From an uncultured Paracoccaceae bacterium (GTDB lineage Bacteria; Pseudomonadota; Alphaproteobacteria; Rhodobacterales; Rhodobacteraceae), in contig CANMPK010000006.1 of NCBI GenBank assembly GCA_947499725.1, positions 40,590 through 104,589 of the forward strand: a stretch of 64,000 bases of DNA, written 5' to 3'. Each line of letters begins with the position of its first letter. Within the stretch, counting starts at the first letter, position 1. Of the stretch, positions 17,270 through 26,348 are shown one piece after another. Under the pieces are notes generated by a model. The model was not told the origin of the DNA. It worked only from the letters and a program-made list of their open reading frames with translations, and did not search any database. Made by a program: the position numbers and the translations under genes.

Positions 17270-18912
17270 GCCCGACAGCAATCGATTATCAAATCATGTG
17301 GAACCGCTTGATTGCGGTTGTCGAAGAACAAGCCACGACATTGATCCGAACCGCTTTTTCAACCTCAGTGCGCGAAGCGGGCGATTTGTCGGCAGGGCTT
17401 TTTGATCGCCAAGGCCGAATGATGGCGCAGGCGGTCACCGGCACGCCAGGTCACGTGAACGCAATGGCCGAGAGCGTGACGCATTTTGTACGTGAGCTGG
17501 GACTGGATAACGTATTTGAAAACGACGTTTTCATCACCAACGACCCATGGCTTGGCACGGGGCACCTTCACGACATTACGGTTGTGTCGCCAACGTTTCG
17601 CAACGGCCAACACATCGGTTTCTTTGCCTGTACTGCGCATGTTGTGGATATTGGTGGTCGGGGTTTTGGGCCTGACGCGAACGAAGTGTATGAAGAGGGT
17701 CTCTTGATCCCGATCATGAAGTTCGCCGAACGGGGAAACGTGTCCAAGGATCTTATCCGTATGGTGCGCTCTAACGTGCGTGAACCGGATCAAGTGGTCG
17801 GCGATCTTTATTCTCTAGCGGCCTGTAACGAGGCAGGGGATCGCCGCTTACAGACCATGATGGGCGAATTTGGCATCTCTGATCTGGAGGGTCTGTCGGA
17901 TTTCGTGATTGAGACATCGCGCAAAGCCACCCGTGAGGCCATCGCCAAAGTTCCCGATGGCACGTTTCGTCATTCTATGCAGGTGGATGGGTATGATGCA
18001 CCGGTCAATATGGTTGTGCGTTTGGATGTCGCTGGGGATAAAATCAAAGCCGATTTTGATGGTACCTCAGGCATGAGCCGCTTTGGCGTAAACGTTCCCG
18101 AGGTCTACACACGTGCCTATGCGTGCTATGGCTTGAAATGCGCGATTGCGGCAGAGGTGCCGAATAACACGGGTTCACTTGAACCCTTTGAAATTACCGC
18201 TCCTGAGGGATGCATCTTGGCCGCGCGTCGACCTGCTCCGGTTTCGGTGCGCCATGTCTTGGGACATTTGGTGCCTGATGTGGTGCTGGGCGCTTTGCAC
18301 CAAGCGATGCCCGACACAGTTCCCGCCGAGGGGGCAAGCGCACTTTGGAATATCCAAATTTCGGCACGCGCCAGTGACCCCGCAAGCGGTTTGCCGAATG
18401 CCGAGGTCCTGATGTTCAACTCTGGCGGGACAGGGGCCCGCCCAACATTGGACGGATTGTCTGCGACGGCCTTCCCATCTGGTGTGTCGACGATGAGCGT
18501 CGAAGCGACCGAGCACGTTGGCCCGATCACAGTGTGGCGAAAAGATCTTCGTGAGGGATCAGGCGGGGCGGGGGCCTTTCGGGGCGGCCTTGGTCAGAAC
18601 ATCGAAATCGAACCCCGCGAAGGCTATGACTTTTACTTTAACGCCATGTTCGATCGGGTGGAAAATCCCGCGCGCGGTCGCGAAGGTGGCCATGCGGGTG
18701 CCAAGGGACAGGTCGAACTTTCAGATGGCACCAAGATGAGAAGCAAGGGGCGCCAGTTGGTCAAAAATGGCCAACGTCTCAAACTCAGCCTCCCAGGAGG
18801 GGGCGGATATGGCGCGCCAAGCGCGCGCGACAAAACGGAAGTGGCCCAAGATCTGGCCGCTGGATTCATCACAGAAGAGCAAGCGACCGGCGTTTACGGT
18901 CTGAAAAAGTAG
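17266..18912 (+). CDS. hyuB: Hydantoinase/oxoprolinase subunit B
   Basis: 548-residue HyuB subunit, the partner of HyuA. Family motifs seen are WNRLIAVVEEQATTLIRTAFSTSVREAGDLS at the start, MMAQAVTGTPGHVNAMAESV, the metal-site segment FITNDPWLGTGHLHDITVVSP, and the C-terminal RGGLGQNIEIEP and LPGGGGYGAP blocks. Length (about 550) is normal for the two-subunit form. The ATGA overlap with hyuA and the 8-bp gap to the SDR gene place it inside a tight operon. Related complexes include acetone and acetophenone carboxylases, but the presence of only two subunits and of amine-oxidase and RidA neighbours favours a cyclic-amide hydrolase. Confidence 0.88.
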   Translation: MSPTAIDYQIMWNRLIAVVEEQATTLIRTAFSTSVREAGDLSAGLFDRQGRMMAQAVTGTPGHVNAMAESVTHFVRELGLDNVFENDVFITNDPWLGTGHLHDITVVSPTFRNGQHIGFFACTAHVVDIGGRGFGPDANEVYEEGLLIPIMKFAERGNVSKDLIRMVRSNVREPDQVVGDLYSLAACNEAGDRRLQTMMGEFGISDLEGLSDFVIETSRKATREAIAKVPDGTFRHSMQVDGYDAPVNMVVRLDVAGDKIKADFDGTSGMSRFGVNVPEVYTRAYACYGLKCAIAAEVPNNTGSLEPFEITAPEGCILAARRPAPVSVRHVLGHLVPDVVLGALHQAMPDTVPAEGASALWNIQISARASDPASGLPNAEVLMFNSGGTGARPTLDGLSATAFPSGVSTMSVEATEHVGPITVWRKDLREGSGGAGAFRGGLGQNIEIEPREGYDFYFNAMFDRVENPARGREGGHAGAKGQVELSDGTKMRSKGRQLVKNGQRLKLSLPGGGGYGAPSARDKTEVAQDLAAGFITEEQATGVYGLKK

Positions 18913-18920
18913 GACATGAC

Positions 18921-19673
18921 ATGAGCAAACAACCAATCGCATTGGTCACGGGCGCCGCCCAAGGGATCGGCTATGCCTGTGCAGAAGCCATCGCAGAAGA
19001 TGGTGCAAAGGTGATTTTGGCAGATATCAACGCCGAAGGTGTCGCGGCAGCGGCCGAAAAACTTGGTGGTGGTGCCGTTGGCATGGCCTGTGACATGGGG
19101 GATCCTGCGCAGATCGAAGCCATGTTCGACGCAATCGAAGCAGAGCATGGCCCTGTTGAAATTCTTGTGAACAACGCGGGCATCGCGATGCCGGGAGATT
19201 TTCTTGAAACGTCGCTCGAGAGCTTTCAAAAGGTGATCGACGTTAATCTCACTGGGACGTTCCTTGCACTTCAACGTGCTGCAAAAACCATGGCCGCCAA
19301 TAACATTGAGGGCGCGATTGTGAATATGTCGTCCATCAATGCGGTCGTCGCAATCCCGTCAATCCCTGCGTATTGTGCCTCAAAGGGCGGTGTGATGCAG
19401 TTGACCAAGGCGACGGCGCTGGCATTGGCTCCGCACAATATTCGGGTGAATGCTGTTGGACCTGGTTCGATCGATACCGAAATGATGGCCGGCGTGAATG
19501 CAAACCCAGAAGCCATGAAAATGGTTATGTCGCGTACGCCTCTGAAACGTGTCGGCGAGCCACGTGATATTGGCGATGCCGTCGCATTTCTCGCGAGCAA
19601 AAAAGCCAAATATATCACTGGCGAAACCATCTATGTGGATGGTGGGCGCATTGGTATGAACTACACGTGCTGA
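18921..19673 (+). CDS. Short-chain dehydrogenase/reductase
   Basis: 250-residue classical SDR. The cofactor motif VTGAAQGIGYACAEAIAEDGA, an acidic residue after the second strand (LADINAEG, favouring NAD), the NNAGIAMPG strand, the catalytic Ser and YCASKGG (Tyr-x3-Lys), and the VGPGSIDTEMM and YITGETIYVDGG C-terminus are all present. It probably oxidises an alcohol or reduces a ketone arising from the imported substrate. It sits between hyuB (8 bp) and the acyl-CoA ligase (5 bp) in the same operon. The substrate is unknown. Confidence 0.88.
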   Translation: MSKQPIALVTGAAQGIGYACAEAIAEDGAKVILADINAEGVAAAAEKLGGGAVGMACDMGDPAQIEAMFDAIEAEHGPVEILVNNAGIAMPGDFLETSLESFQKVIDVNLTGTFLALQRAAKTMAANNIEGAIVNMSSINAVVAIPSIPAYCASKGGVMQLTKATALALAPHNIRVNAVGPGSIDTEMMAGVNANPEAMKMVMSRTPLKRVGEPRDIGDAVAFLASKKAKYITGETIYVDGGRIGMNYTC

Positions 19674-19678
19674 GGTAA

Positions 19679-21598
19679 ATGATGTCGAAATACCCACAAA
19701 CCTATGCCGATTGGCAGGCGGATCCCGCGGCCTTTTGGGCCAATGCCGCTAAAGCAATTGATTGGTTCACCCCGCCGACGTCCACGTTCAATTCCGACAA
19801 AGGCGCCTATGGGCGTTGGTTTGATGGGGCGACATGCAATACCTGTTACAACTGCGTTGATCGCCATGTCGAAGCCGGCCACGGCGACCGCGCGGCTGTT
19901 ATTTATGATAGCCCTGTTACGGGAACCGCGAAAACCTATTCCTATGCCCAAACCAAGGACGAGGTCAGCGCGTTGGCGTCTGTTCTGCGTGGGCTAGGCG
20001 TCACCAAAGGTGATCGTGTTATTATATACATGCCAATGGTGCCTGAGGCGATCTTTGCGATGCTGGCCTGTGCGCGCCTTGGTGCGATCCATTCGGTTGT
20101 ATTCGGTGGTTTTGCTGCGCGCGAATTGGCAACCCGAATTGACGATGCTGCTCCAAAAGCGATCATTTCGGCGTCCTGTGGGATCGAGCCAAATCGGGTG
20201 ATCGCCTATAAGCCGTTATTGGATGAAGCGATTGAAATCGCATCGGCCAAGCCTGATCACTGTGTGATCTTGCAACGCGATACCCAGACATGTGAGCTGA
20301 TCGAAGGGCGCGATGTTGATTACGCGCAATCGGTTCAATCTGCCATTGCGGCTGGCGAGGGTACAGAATGTGTGCCGGTCGAGACGACTGATCCGCTTTA
20401 TATCCTTTATACATCGGGCACGACGGGCCAGCCCAAAGGCGTTGTTCGCGACAATGGCGGGCATATGGTCGCGCTGCGTTGGTCGATGGAGTATCACTAT
20501 GATATCAAACCGGGAGAAACCTTCTGGGCCGCCTCTGATGTGGGTTGGGTCGTTGGCCATTCCTATATCTGCTACGGACCATTGCTGAATGGCAGTGCAA
20601 CGGTTGTCTTTGAGGGCAAACCCGTTGGCACACCGGATGCTGGGGCGTTCTGGCGCGTGATCCAAGACCACAAAGTCGCGGCGATGTTCACCGCACCGAC
20701 CGCGCTTCGCGCGATCAAAAAGGTTGATCCCTCGGGGCTGCTTATTCAGGATTACGATCTAAGCAACTTCAGGACCTTGTTCTTGGCGGGTGAACGATCT
20801 GATCCGGCGACGATTGAATGGGCGCAGGAGAAACTCGACCGTCTTGTTATCGACCATTGGTGGCAAACCGAAACCGGATGGGCCATGTCTGGCAACCCTG
20901 TGGGGCTGGGGGCATTTCCGATCAAGCTTGGTTCACCTGGGAAACCAATGCCTGGTTACGATATCCGTGTGCTGGATGACGAGGGTAACCCTGTAGAAGC
21001 TGGTACGTTGGGGAATATCGTCTGCAAGCTACCGTTGCCCCCTTCGGGATTTCCTACATTGTGGAATGCTGAAGAGCGTTTCCGATCCTCCTATATGGAG
21101 GAGTTCCCTGGGTATTATGCGACATCTGACGCTGGTATGATCGACGAAGACGGATATGTTTTTATCATGGCGCGCACAGATGACATCATCAATGTCGCAG
21201 GGCACCGGTTGTCCACCGGCGCGATGGAGGAAGTTATCTCGGGGCATGAAGACATCGCCGAATGCGCAGTGGTGGGTGCAGCCGATGCGCTTAAGGGACA
21301 GATGCCGCTCGGATTTTTTGTTGTGAACGATGGTGTGGATCGCGACCCTGCTGACTTGGAAAAAGAACTGGTTCAGTTGGTCCGTGCCAAGATTGGCGCA
21401 GTTGCGGCGTTTAAATTGGCTGTGCCGGTAAAACGTTTGCCCAAAACGCGATCAGGCAAAGTGTTGCGTGGGACGATGCAAAAAATCGCAAACGGCGAGA
21501 CTTACAAGATACCCGCAGCGATTGATGACACAATGATTTTAACCGAAATCCACGAGGCGCTTGGCGCACGAAACTTGATTGGAAAACCCAATGATTGA
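19679..21598 (+). CDS. Propionyl-CoA synthetase-like (PrpE/Acs-type) acyl-CoA ligase
   Basis: 639-residue AMP-forming ligase close to PrpE/AcsA. The N-terminal AcsA domain ([21 protein letters not shown]), the AMP motif [46 protein letters not shown] and the C-terminal catalytic Lys in [13 protein letters not shown] are visible. It activates a short carboxylate (propionate, 3-hydroxypropionate or acetate) to its CoA thioester, draining the carbon end-product of the pathway into central metabolism. A GAG(G) ribosome-binding site precedes two adjacent ATGs (19679, 19682). Its last codons overlap the ridA start by 8 bp. PrpE-type rather than Acs-type is judged from overall motif spelling; a dedicated larger substrate is possible. 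Confidence 0.88.
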   Translation: MMSKYPQTYADWQADPAAFWANAAKAIDWFTPPTSTFNSDKGAYGRWFDGATCNTCYNCVDRHVEAGHGDRAAVIYDSPVTGTAKTYSYAQTKDEVSALASVLRGLGVTKGDRVIIYMPMVPEAIFAMLACARLGAIHSVVFGGFAARELATRIDDAAPKAIISASCGIEPNRVIAYKPLLDEAIEIASAKPDHCVILQRDTQTCELIEGRDVDYAQSVQSAIAAGEGTECVPVETTDPLYILYTSGTTGQPKGVVRDNGGHMVALRWSMEYHYDIKPGETFWAASDVGWVVGHSYICYGPLLNGSATVVFEGKPVGTPDAGAFWRVIQDHKVAAMFTAPTALRAIKKVDPSGLLIQDYDLSNFRTLFLAGERSDPATIEWAQEKLDRLVIDHWWQTETGWAMSGNPVGLGAFPIKLGSPGKPMPGYDIRVLDDEGNPVEAGTLGNIVCKLPLPPSGFPTLWNAEERFRSSYMEEFPGYYATSDAGMIDEDGYVFIMARTDDIINVAGHRLSTGAMEEVISGHEDIAECAVVGAADALKGQMPLGFFVVNDGVDRDPADLEKELVQLVRAKIGAVAAFKLAVPVKRLPKTRSGKVLRGTMQKIANGETYKIPAAIDDTMILTEIHEALGARNLIGKPND

Positions 21599-21935
21599 AC
21601 GCATTCACACATCTGAACGCATGAGCAAAATCGTCAAACACAACGGTGTCGCCTACCTTTGTGGTCAAGTCGGCGCGGGTGACAGCGTCGCCGAGCAAAC
21701 CGCTGACTGTCTGGCGCGTGTAGATGCGCTTCTTGCGGAGGCAGGCTCAGACCGCGAACACATTCTTCAGGCTGTAATTTGGGTGTCTGACATGGCTCAT
21801 TTCGCTGAAATGAACGCGGTGTGGGATGCTTGGGTGCCTGCCGGCCATGCGCCTGCCCGCGCCTGCGGCGAAGCCAAGCTTGCCCGCGATGTGTTGAAGG
21901 TAGAAATCATCGTTACCGCCGCCGTTAAATCGTAA
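21591..21935 (+). CDS. RidA-family enamine/imine deaminase
   Basis: 114-residue RidA/YjgF/UK114-type protein. It hydrolyses reactive enamines and imines such as 2-aminoacrylate, made by PLP lyases and amine oxidases, to ketoacids and ammonia. Motifs are [31 protein letters not shown] and the C-terminal [25 protein letters not shown], including the conserved Arg that binds the substrate carboxylate. The ORF track begins at a TTG (21579); the ATG at 21591 overlaps the ligase stop and fits the family N-terminus. Its presence in a pathway with a FAD amine oxidase and a cystathionine-lyase-type enzyme is functionally coherent. Confidence 0.9.
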   Translation: MIERIHTSERMSKIVKHNGVAYLCGQVGAGDSVAEQTADCLARVDALLAEAGSDREHILQAVIWVSDMAHFAEMNAVWDAWVPAGHAPARACGEAKLARDVLKVEIIVTAAVKS

Positions 21936-21950
21936 ACAAAAGGATCGCCT

Positions 21951-22688
21951 ATGACTTATGCAGTAGAAATGAAAGATGTGAACAAGTTTTACGGAACGTT
22001 TCATGCCTTGAAGGGCATTAATCTTTCGGTGAAAAAGGGTGAGAAAATCGTGGTTTGCGGGCCGTCTGGTTCAGGTAAGTCAACGATGATCCGCACGATC
22101 AACCAGCTCGAAGAGCATCAATCCGGCGAGATATTGATCAACGGTGACCCGATCAACGCCGATGCGCCAGATATCGAAGAAATGCGTCGTGAGGTGGGGA
22201 TGTGTTTCCAGCATTTTAATCTCTTCCCGCATCTGTCCATTTTGGAAAACTGCACGCTTGCACCGATGCTTGCGCGTAAAGAAACCCAAGCAGATGCAGA
22301 GGCGACCGCGATGGCATTCTTGGAAAAAGTTCAAATCGCCAACCAAGCCGACAAATTTCCAGGTCAACTGTCTGGCGGTCAACAACAGCGTGTTGCGATC
22401 GCGCGGGCACTTTGCATGAAGCCGGAAATTTTGCTCTTTGATGAACCGACTTCGGCGCTTGATCCCGAGATGATTGGTGAGGTTTTGGATGTCATGGAAA
22501 CATTGGCCCAAGAAGGCATGACGATGGTCTGCGTGACGCATGAAATGGGTTTTGCGCGCAAGGTTGCTGACCGTGTTATCTTTATGGATGCCGGGGAAAT
22601 CATCGAAGAAAGCGATCCGGAAACTTTCTTCACCTCGCCAGCCAATGAGCGGACACGGAACTTCTTAGATCAAGTTCTCACTCACTAA
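21951..22688 (+). CDS. aapP: Polar amino-acid ABC transporter ATP-binding protein
   Basis: 245-residue ATPase of the GlnQ/AapP class that powers amino-acid uptake. Walker A is [10 protein letters not shown], the signature [15 protein letters not shown], Walker [15 protein letters not shown], the H-loop [16 protein letters not shown]. It ends a plus-strand catabolic operon, 15 bp after ridA, and has no permease or binding-protein gene next to it. The aapJ-aapQ-aapM unit at 3723-7038 has permeases but no ATPase. The two parts almost certainly make one transporter, so the intervening 15 kb belongs to the same function. Confidence 0.92.
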   Translation: MTYAVEMKDVNKFYGTFHALKGINLSVKKGEKIVVCGPSGSGKSTMIRTINQLEEHQSGEILINGDPINADAPDIEEMRREVGMCFQHFNLFPHLSILENCTLAPMLARKETQADAEATAMAFLEKVQIANQADKFPGQLSGGQQQRVAIARALCMKPEILLFDEPTSALDPEMIGEVLDVMETLAQEGMTMVCVTHEMGFARKVADRVIFMDAGEIIEESDPETFFTSPANERTRNFLDQVLTH

Positions 22689-22732
22689 TAAACTAGCGGC
22701 GCTTCAGCTACACGCAAACTCGAGGGCTCGTG

Positions 22733-24466
22733 ATGATACACAACTACGTTCCGATATTGTCGTGGGGCCGGCGTTATTCGAAAAAGATAATGCTGGAGGA
22801 TCTGCTTGCTGCTGTGATCGTCACGGTCATGCTTATCCCGCAATCTTTGGCCTATGCATTGCTTGCTGGCCTGCCTCCCGAGGCAGGCCTATATGCGTCC
22901 ATAGCGCCGATCATCCTCTATGCGATCTTTGGGACAAGCAGCGCACTTGCTGTTGGTCCTGTTGCTGTTGTTTCCCTGATGACCGCCGCAACGCTCAGCC
23001 AGATCGCTGAACAAGGTACAATGGGATACGCGATTGCTGCGCTTTCTCTGGCGGGATTGTCTGGGCTTATCTTGCTTGTGATGGGCATGCTTCGCCTTGG
23101 ATTTATCGCGAATTTTCTTTCTCATCCTGTGATGTCTGGGTTTGTCTCGGCATCAGGGATTATTATCGCCGCAAGCCAAATTCAACATATCCTCGGCATC
23201 GACGCATCTGGCCAAAGCTTGTGGCAGTTGATGCAGTCATTGAGTAAAAACATTTCGCAAACAAACATCTATACAGCCGTGATTGGCGTTTGTGCTACTG
23301 CATTTTTGTTCTGGATGCGGCTTGGGTTGAAGCCACTTTTGAGCAGGCTAGGGGTAGGGGCACCCTTGGCTGGGGCCGTCGTCAAGATTGGACCTATTTT
23401 CGTTGTCGTTCTCACAACCCTCGCTGTATGGCTCGCGGGACTGATGAACAAAGGTGTCCGAATTGTCGGGGAGGTACCTCAGAGTTTGCCTCCATTGACG
23501 TTCCCGTCTTTGTCCACAGAGTTATTAGATGCATTGGTGATGCCAGCGATCTTAATCTCGATCATTGGTTTCGTGGAATCTATTGCTGTGGCTCAAACTC
23601 TAGCGGCTAAAAAACGCGAGCGAATTGACCCAGACCAGGAGTTGATTGGATTGGGCGCTGCGAATATCGGTGCATCTCTCACGGGCGGCTTCCCGGTGAC
23701 CGGCGGTTTCTCTCGGTCGGTGGTGAATTTTGATGCGGGGGCTGCAACACCTGCGGCGGGGGCCTTTACGGCGATCGGGTTGGCCTGTGCCGCGCTTTTC
23801 TTGACCCCACTGATCTATTTCCTACCTAAGGCAACACTGGCGGCCACGATCATTGTCGCGGTGGCCAATTTGGTTGATTTCAGTGTTCTACGCCGGAGCT
23901 GGTCGTATTCAAAACCGGACTTTGCGGCCGTGTTCGTGACACTCATTCTGACCTTGGGGTTCGGCGTTGAGGCCGGTGTCTCAGTCGGAGTAGGGGTGTC
24001 AATTTTGCTCCACCTATACCGGACATCAAAGCCCCATATTGCCGAAGTTGGTCTTATTGAAGGAACGGAACATTTTCGTAATGTGCTGCGACATGACGTT
24101 CAGACGGATCCGAGCGTGATCAGCCTGCGTGTCGATGAAAGCCTTTATTTCGCCAATGCGCACTACCTAGAAGAGGCGATCTACAATAGGGTTATGGGGG
24201 ATACAGCGGTACGTCATGTGATCTTGCAATGCTCAGCGGTGAACGACATTGATCTCAGCGCGCTTGAGGCACTGGAGACGATTAACAAGGTACTAAATGA
24301 GATGGATGTGAAACTTCATCTTTCAGAAGTGAAAGGGCCAGTTATGGATCATCTTGGATCGGAGCAATTCTTAAGCGACCTCACAGGTTTTGTTTTTCTC
24401 TCTCAATTTGAAGCCGTAAAAGCGGTAGGTCGACATTCAAAAAATGAAACTTTACTCACTCGTTAA
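22733..24466 (+). CDS. SulP-family anion (sulfate-type) transporter with STAS domain
   Basis: 577-residue SulP/SLC26 membrane protein. The sulfate-transporter domain begins LEDLLAAVIVTVMLIPQSLAYALLAGLPPEAGLYAS and continues with GTSSALAVGPVAVVSLM and a conserved GLGAANIGASLTGGFPVTGGFSRSVVN block, about 12 spans in all. A C-terminal STAS domain runs from about residue 455 (SVISLRVDESLYFANAHYLEE, CSAVNDIDLSALEALE). The start is the ATG at 22733 after GAGGG rather than the GTG at 22730. With no terminator seen in the 44-bp gap after aapP it may be co-transcribed. In this island it plausibly moves sulfate or sulfite formed from organic sulfur; SulP proteins may also carry bicarbonate or dicarboxylates. 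Confidence 0.88.
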   Translation: MIHNYVPILSWGRRYSKKIMLEDLLAAVIVTVMLIPQSLAYALLAGLPPEAGLYASIAPIILYAIFGTSSALAVGPVAVVSLMTAATLSQIAEQGTMGYAIAALSLAGLSGLILLVMGMLRLGFIANFLSHPVMSGFVSASGIIIAASQIQHILGIDASGQSLWQLMQSLSKNISQTNIYTAVIGVCATAFLFWMRLGLKPLLSRLGVGAPLAGAVVKIGPIFVVVLTTLAVWLAGLMNKGVRIVGEVPQSLPPLTFPSLSTELLDALVMPAILISIIGFVESIAVAQTLAAKKRERIDPDQELIGLGAANIGASLTGGFPVTGGFSRSVVNFDAGAATPAAGAFTAIGLACAALFLTPLIYFLPKATLAATIIVAVANLVDFSVLRRSWSYSKPDFAAVFVTLILTLGFGVEAGVSVGVGVSILLHLYRTSKPHIAEVGLIEGTEHFRNVLRHDVQTDPSVISLRVDESLYFANAHYLEEAIYNRVMGDTAVRHVILQCSAVNDIDLSALEALETINKVLNEMDVKLHLSEVKGPVMDHLGSEQFLSDLTGFVFLSQFEAVKAVGRHSKNETLLTR

Positions 24467-24554
24467 GTCGCTTAGAGGCGCGGGACGACAACCGCTCTCC
24501 ATTAAATGTGTTCGCCCTTCTAAAGCGTGCATTTCAATCGAGGAAATTTACGGC

Positions 24555-24606
24555 GGTTGCGCCCTCCCGCAACCAATAAAACCCGCCAAAAATGGCGGGT
24601 CTTTTT
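24555..24606 (+). ncRNA. Hairpin pair with CCCTCC loop and strong terminator; sRNA 3' end or SulP terminator
   Basis: Downstream of the SulP gene, GGTTGCG (24555-24561) and CGCAACC (24568-24574) form a perfect 7-bp stem whose 6-nt loop is exactly CCCTCC, complementary to Shine-Dalgarno GGAGGG. Seven bases later ACCCGCCA-AAAA-TGGCGGGT (24581-24600) forms a perfect 8-bp stem followed by CTTTTTG, a canonical terminator. Anti-SD loops beside a terminator are a known design of alphaproteobacterial trans-acting sRNAs. The terminator is secure; a separate sRNA is inference and its 5' end is not visible. The rest of 24467-24784 shows nothing else recognisable. Confidence 0.55.
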
Positions 24607-24784
24607 GATTCTAAGGGACCGAAATCTAGCGCCTCTAGTAAACCATACGGCGATACATCTCGGCTTTACTTGACCCCTAAATGAAATCGACTTTAGAGTG
24701 CATGATGGTTAATCACATGCCGACCACATCACCCGTGCTGGAGCAGAAGATCGCTACGTGTCGCCCCCAAAAAGGCGGCTCTTG

Positions 24785-26284
24785 ATGCAAAGTAGCCGTG
24801 CGATCCTCCTGAACAAACAAGATAATATTGCAGTGGCTTGCTGTAATATTTCTAAAGGTATCAAGGCTTTAGGTGTGGTTTTGCGTGAGGCCATACCAAA
24901 TGGTCATAAGTTCGCGATTGCCGATATCTCATTCGGTTCGCCGATTGTGAAATATGGCCAATACATGGGAGTCGCTACAGTCGACATCCGAAAGGGCGAC
25001 CATGTGCACAGCCACAACGTTGCCATGCCGCAAGACAATCACCTCTCTCAAGCCCCTAACAAAACGACTTCTTTACCCATTCCAGAAAACCGTTTCTTTC
25101 AAGGTTACGCACGCACGACTGGCAAGGTCGGCACCCGCAACTACATTGGCATTCTCGCGTCGGTGAATTGTTCTGCGACGGTCTGCGGCGCGATTGCTGA
25201 GGCCGCAAACCGTGTCCTGAAGCCTTTATTTCCAAACATCGATGGGTTCACCGCAATCGTGCATGACCAAGGGTGTGGCATGGCCAATCAAGGGGAAGGT
25301 TTTGAGACCTTAGTACGCACCTTAAAAGGCTACCGAGATCACCCGAACTTTGGTGGGGTTCTGATCGTTGGACTGGGTTGTGAAGTGAACCAGCTAACTC
25401 TCTATCAACGTAGCGATTGGACGAAAGAACGGTTCGCCACGTTCAATATCCAAGAGGTCGGTGGCTCGCGTTCTGCTGTTCAGAGGGCGGTTGAAATACT
25501 GAAGCCAATCGCCGAAGCCGCATCCAAAGATCAACGCAGCTCACAGCCGGTCAGCAACCTCGTTTTGGGCATGCAATGTGGTGGGTCCGATGGGTTTTCT
25601 GGAATAACGGCCAATCCGGCCTTAGGTGTGGCCTCTGATCTCTTGGTGGCCGCTGGCGGTACATCGTTGCTTTCAGAGACGCCCGAGATCTATGGCGCCG
25701 AGCATTTGCTCATAGCACGGTCTGAAACGCCCGCGGCTGACAAGATACGAGGGATGATTGATTGGTGGCGCAGCTACGTCGCCCGCAATGATGCCTCGCT
25801 TGATAACAACCCTTCGCCAGGGAACAAATTAGGCGGTCTGACCACCATTCTTGAAAAGTCTCTCGGTGCAGTGGCCAAGGCCGGAATGGCACCTGTCAGC
25901 GATGCAATCGCCTATGCAGAGCCTGTGGCAACCAAAGGGCTCGTCTTTATGGATAGCCCGGGATACGATCCCGTTGCCGCAACGGGGCAGGTCGCCAGCG
26001 GCGCAAACCTGATTGCCTTTACAACGGGGCGCGGGTCTTGCTTTGGCGCGAAGCCGACGCCTTCAATCAAGCTGTCCTCTAACAGCCAGCTCTTTCAGAA
26101 CATGCCTGAAGACATAGATCTGAACTGCGGTGTTATCTTAGATGAGGGTATCAGCCTGCAACAGATGGGCGCGCAGATCTATGAGACATTGCTCGACGTG
26201 GCCTCTGGTGAAACAACCAAATCCGAAGCCTTTGGCTATGGCGATAATGAATTTGTACCATGGAAAATTGGCGCTGTTTTGTAA
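24785..26284 (+). CDS. UxaA-family dehydratase (altronate/galactarate-type)
   Basis: 499-residue protein of the UxaA/GarD family, iron-dependent sugar-acid dehydratases. An N-terminal SAF-type domain (AILLNKQDNIAVACCNISKGI, KGDHVHSHNV) is joined by a linker to the main domain, with GYARTTGKVGTRNYIGILASVNCSATVC, HDQGCGMANQGEGFETLVRTL, GLGCEVNQ, GMQCGGSDGFSGITANPALG and TTGRGSCFGAKPTPSIKL. The conserved Cys residues are the probable metal ligands. The ATG at 24785 is preferred to 24758 because it begins the SAF domain. No sugar-acid dehydrogenase, isomerase or transporter is adjacent, so it is a stand-alone gene whose substrate (altronate, galactarate or another hydroxy acid) is unknown. Confidence 0.85.
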   Translation: MQSSRAILLNKQDNIAVACCNISKGIKALGVVLREAIPNGHKFAIADISFGSPIVKYGQYMGVATVDIRKGDHVHSHNVAMPQDNHLSQAPNKTTSLPIPENRFFQGYARTTGKVGTRNYIGILASVNCSATVCGAIAEAANRVLKPLFPNIDGFTAIVHDQGCGMANQGEGFETLVRTLKGYRDHPNFGGVLIVGLGCEVNQLTLYQRSDWTKERFATFNIQEVGGSRSAVQRAVEILKPIAEAASKDQRSSQPVSNLVLGMQCGGSDGFSGITANPALGVASDLLVAAGGTSLLSETPEIYGAEHLLIARSETPAADKIRGMIDWWRSYVARNDASLDNNPSPGNKLGGLTTILEKSLGAVAKAGMAPVSDAIAYAEPVATKGLVFMDSPGYDPVAATGQVASGANLIAFTTGRGSCFGAKPTPSIKLSSNSQLFQNMPEDIDLNCGVILDEGISLQQMGAQIYETLLDVASGETTKSEAFGYGDNEFVPWKIGAVL

Positions 26285-26311
26285 GGGAAGACCCATCTCA
26301 GTGCGCAAGTG

Positions 26312-26339
26312 AGGTTCAGACGCCAATGCGCCTGAACCT
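26312..26339. terminator. Hairpin between convergent uxaA-like and arsB/nhaD-like genes
   Basis: AGGTTCAG (26312-26319) and CTGAACCT (26332-26339) pair perfectly, with an inner CGC/GCG pair and a CAAT loop. There is no strong T-run, so it is a moderate candidate for a shared 3' end. Confidence 0.5.
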
Positions 26340-26348
26340 AAGGGCGTG

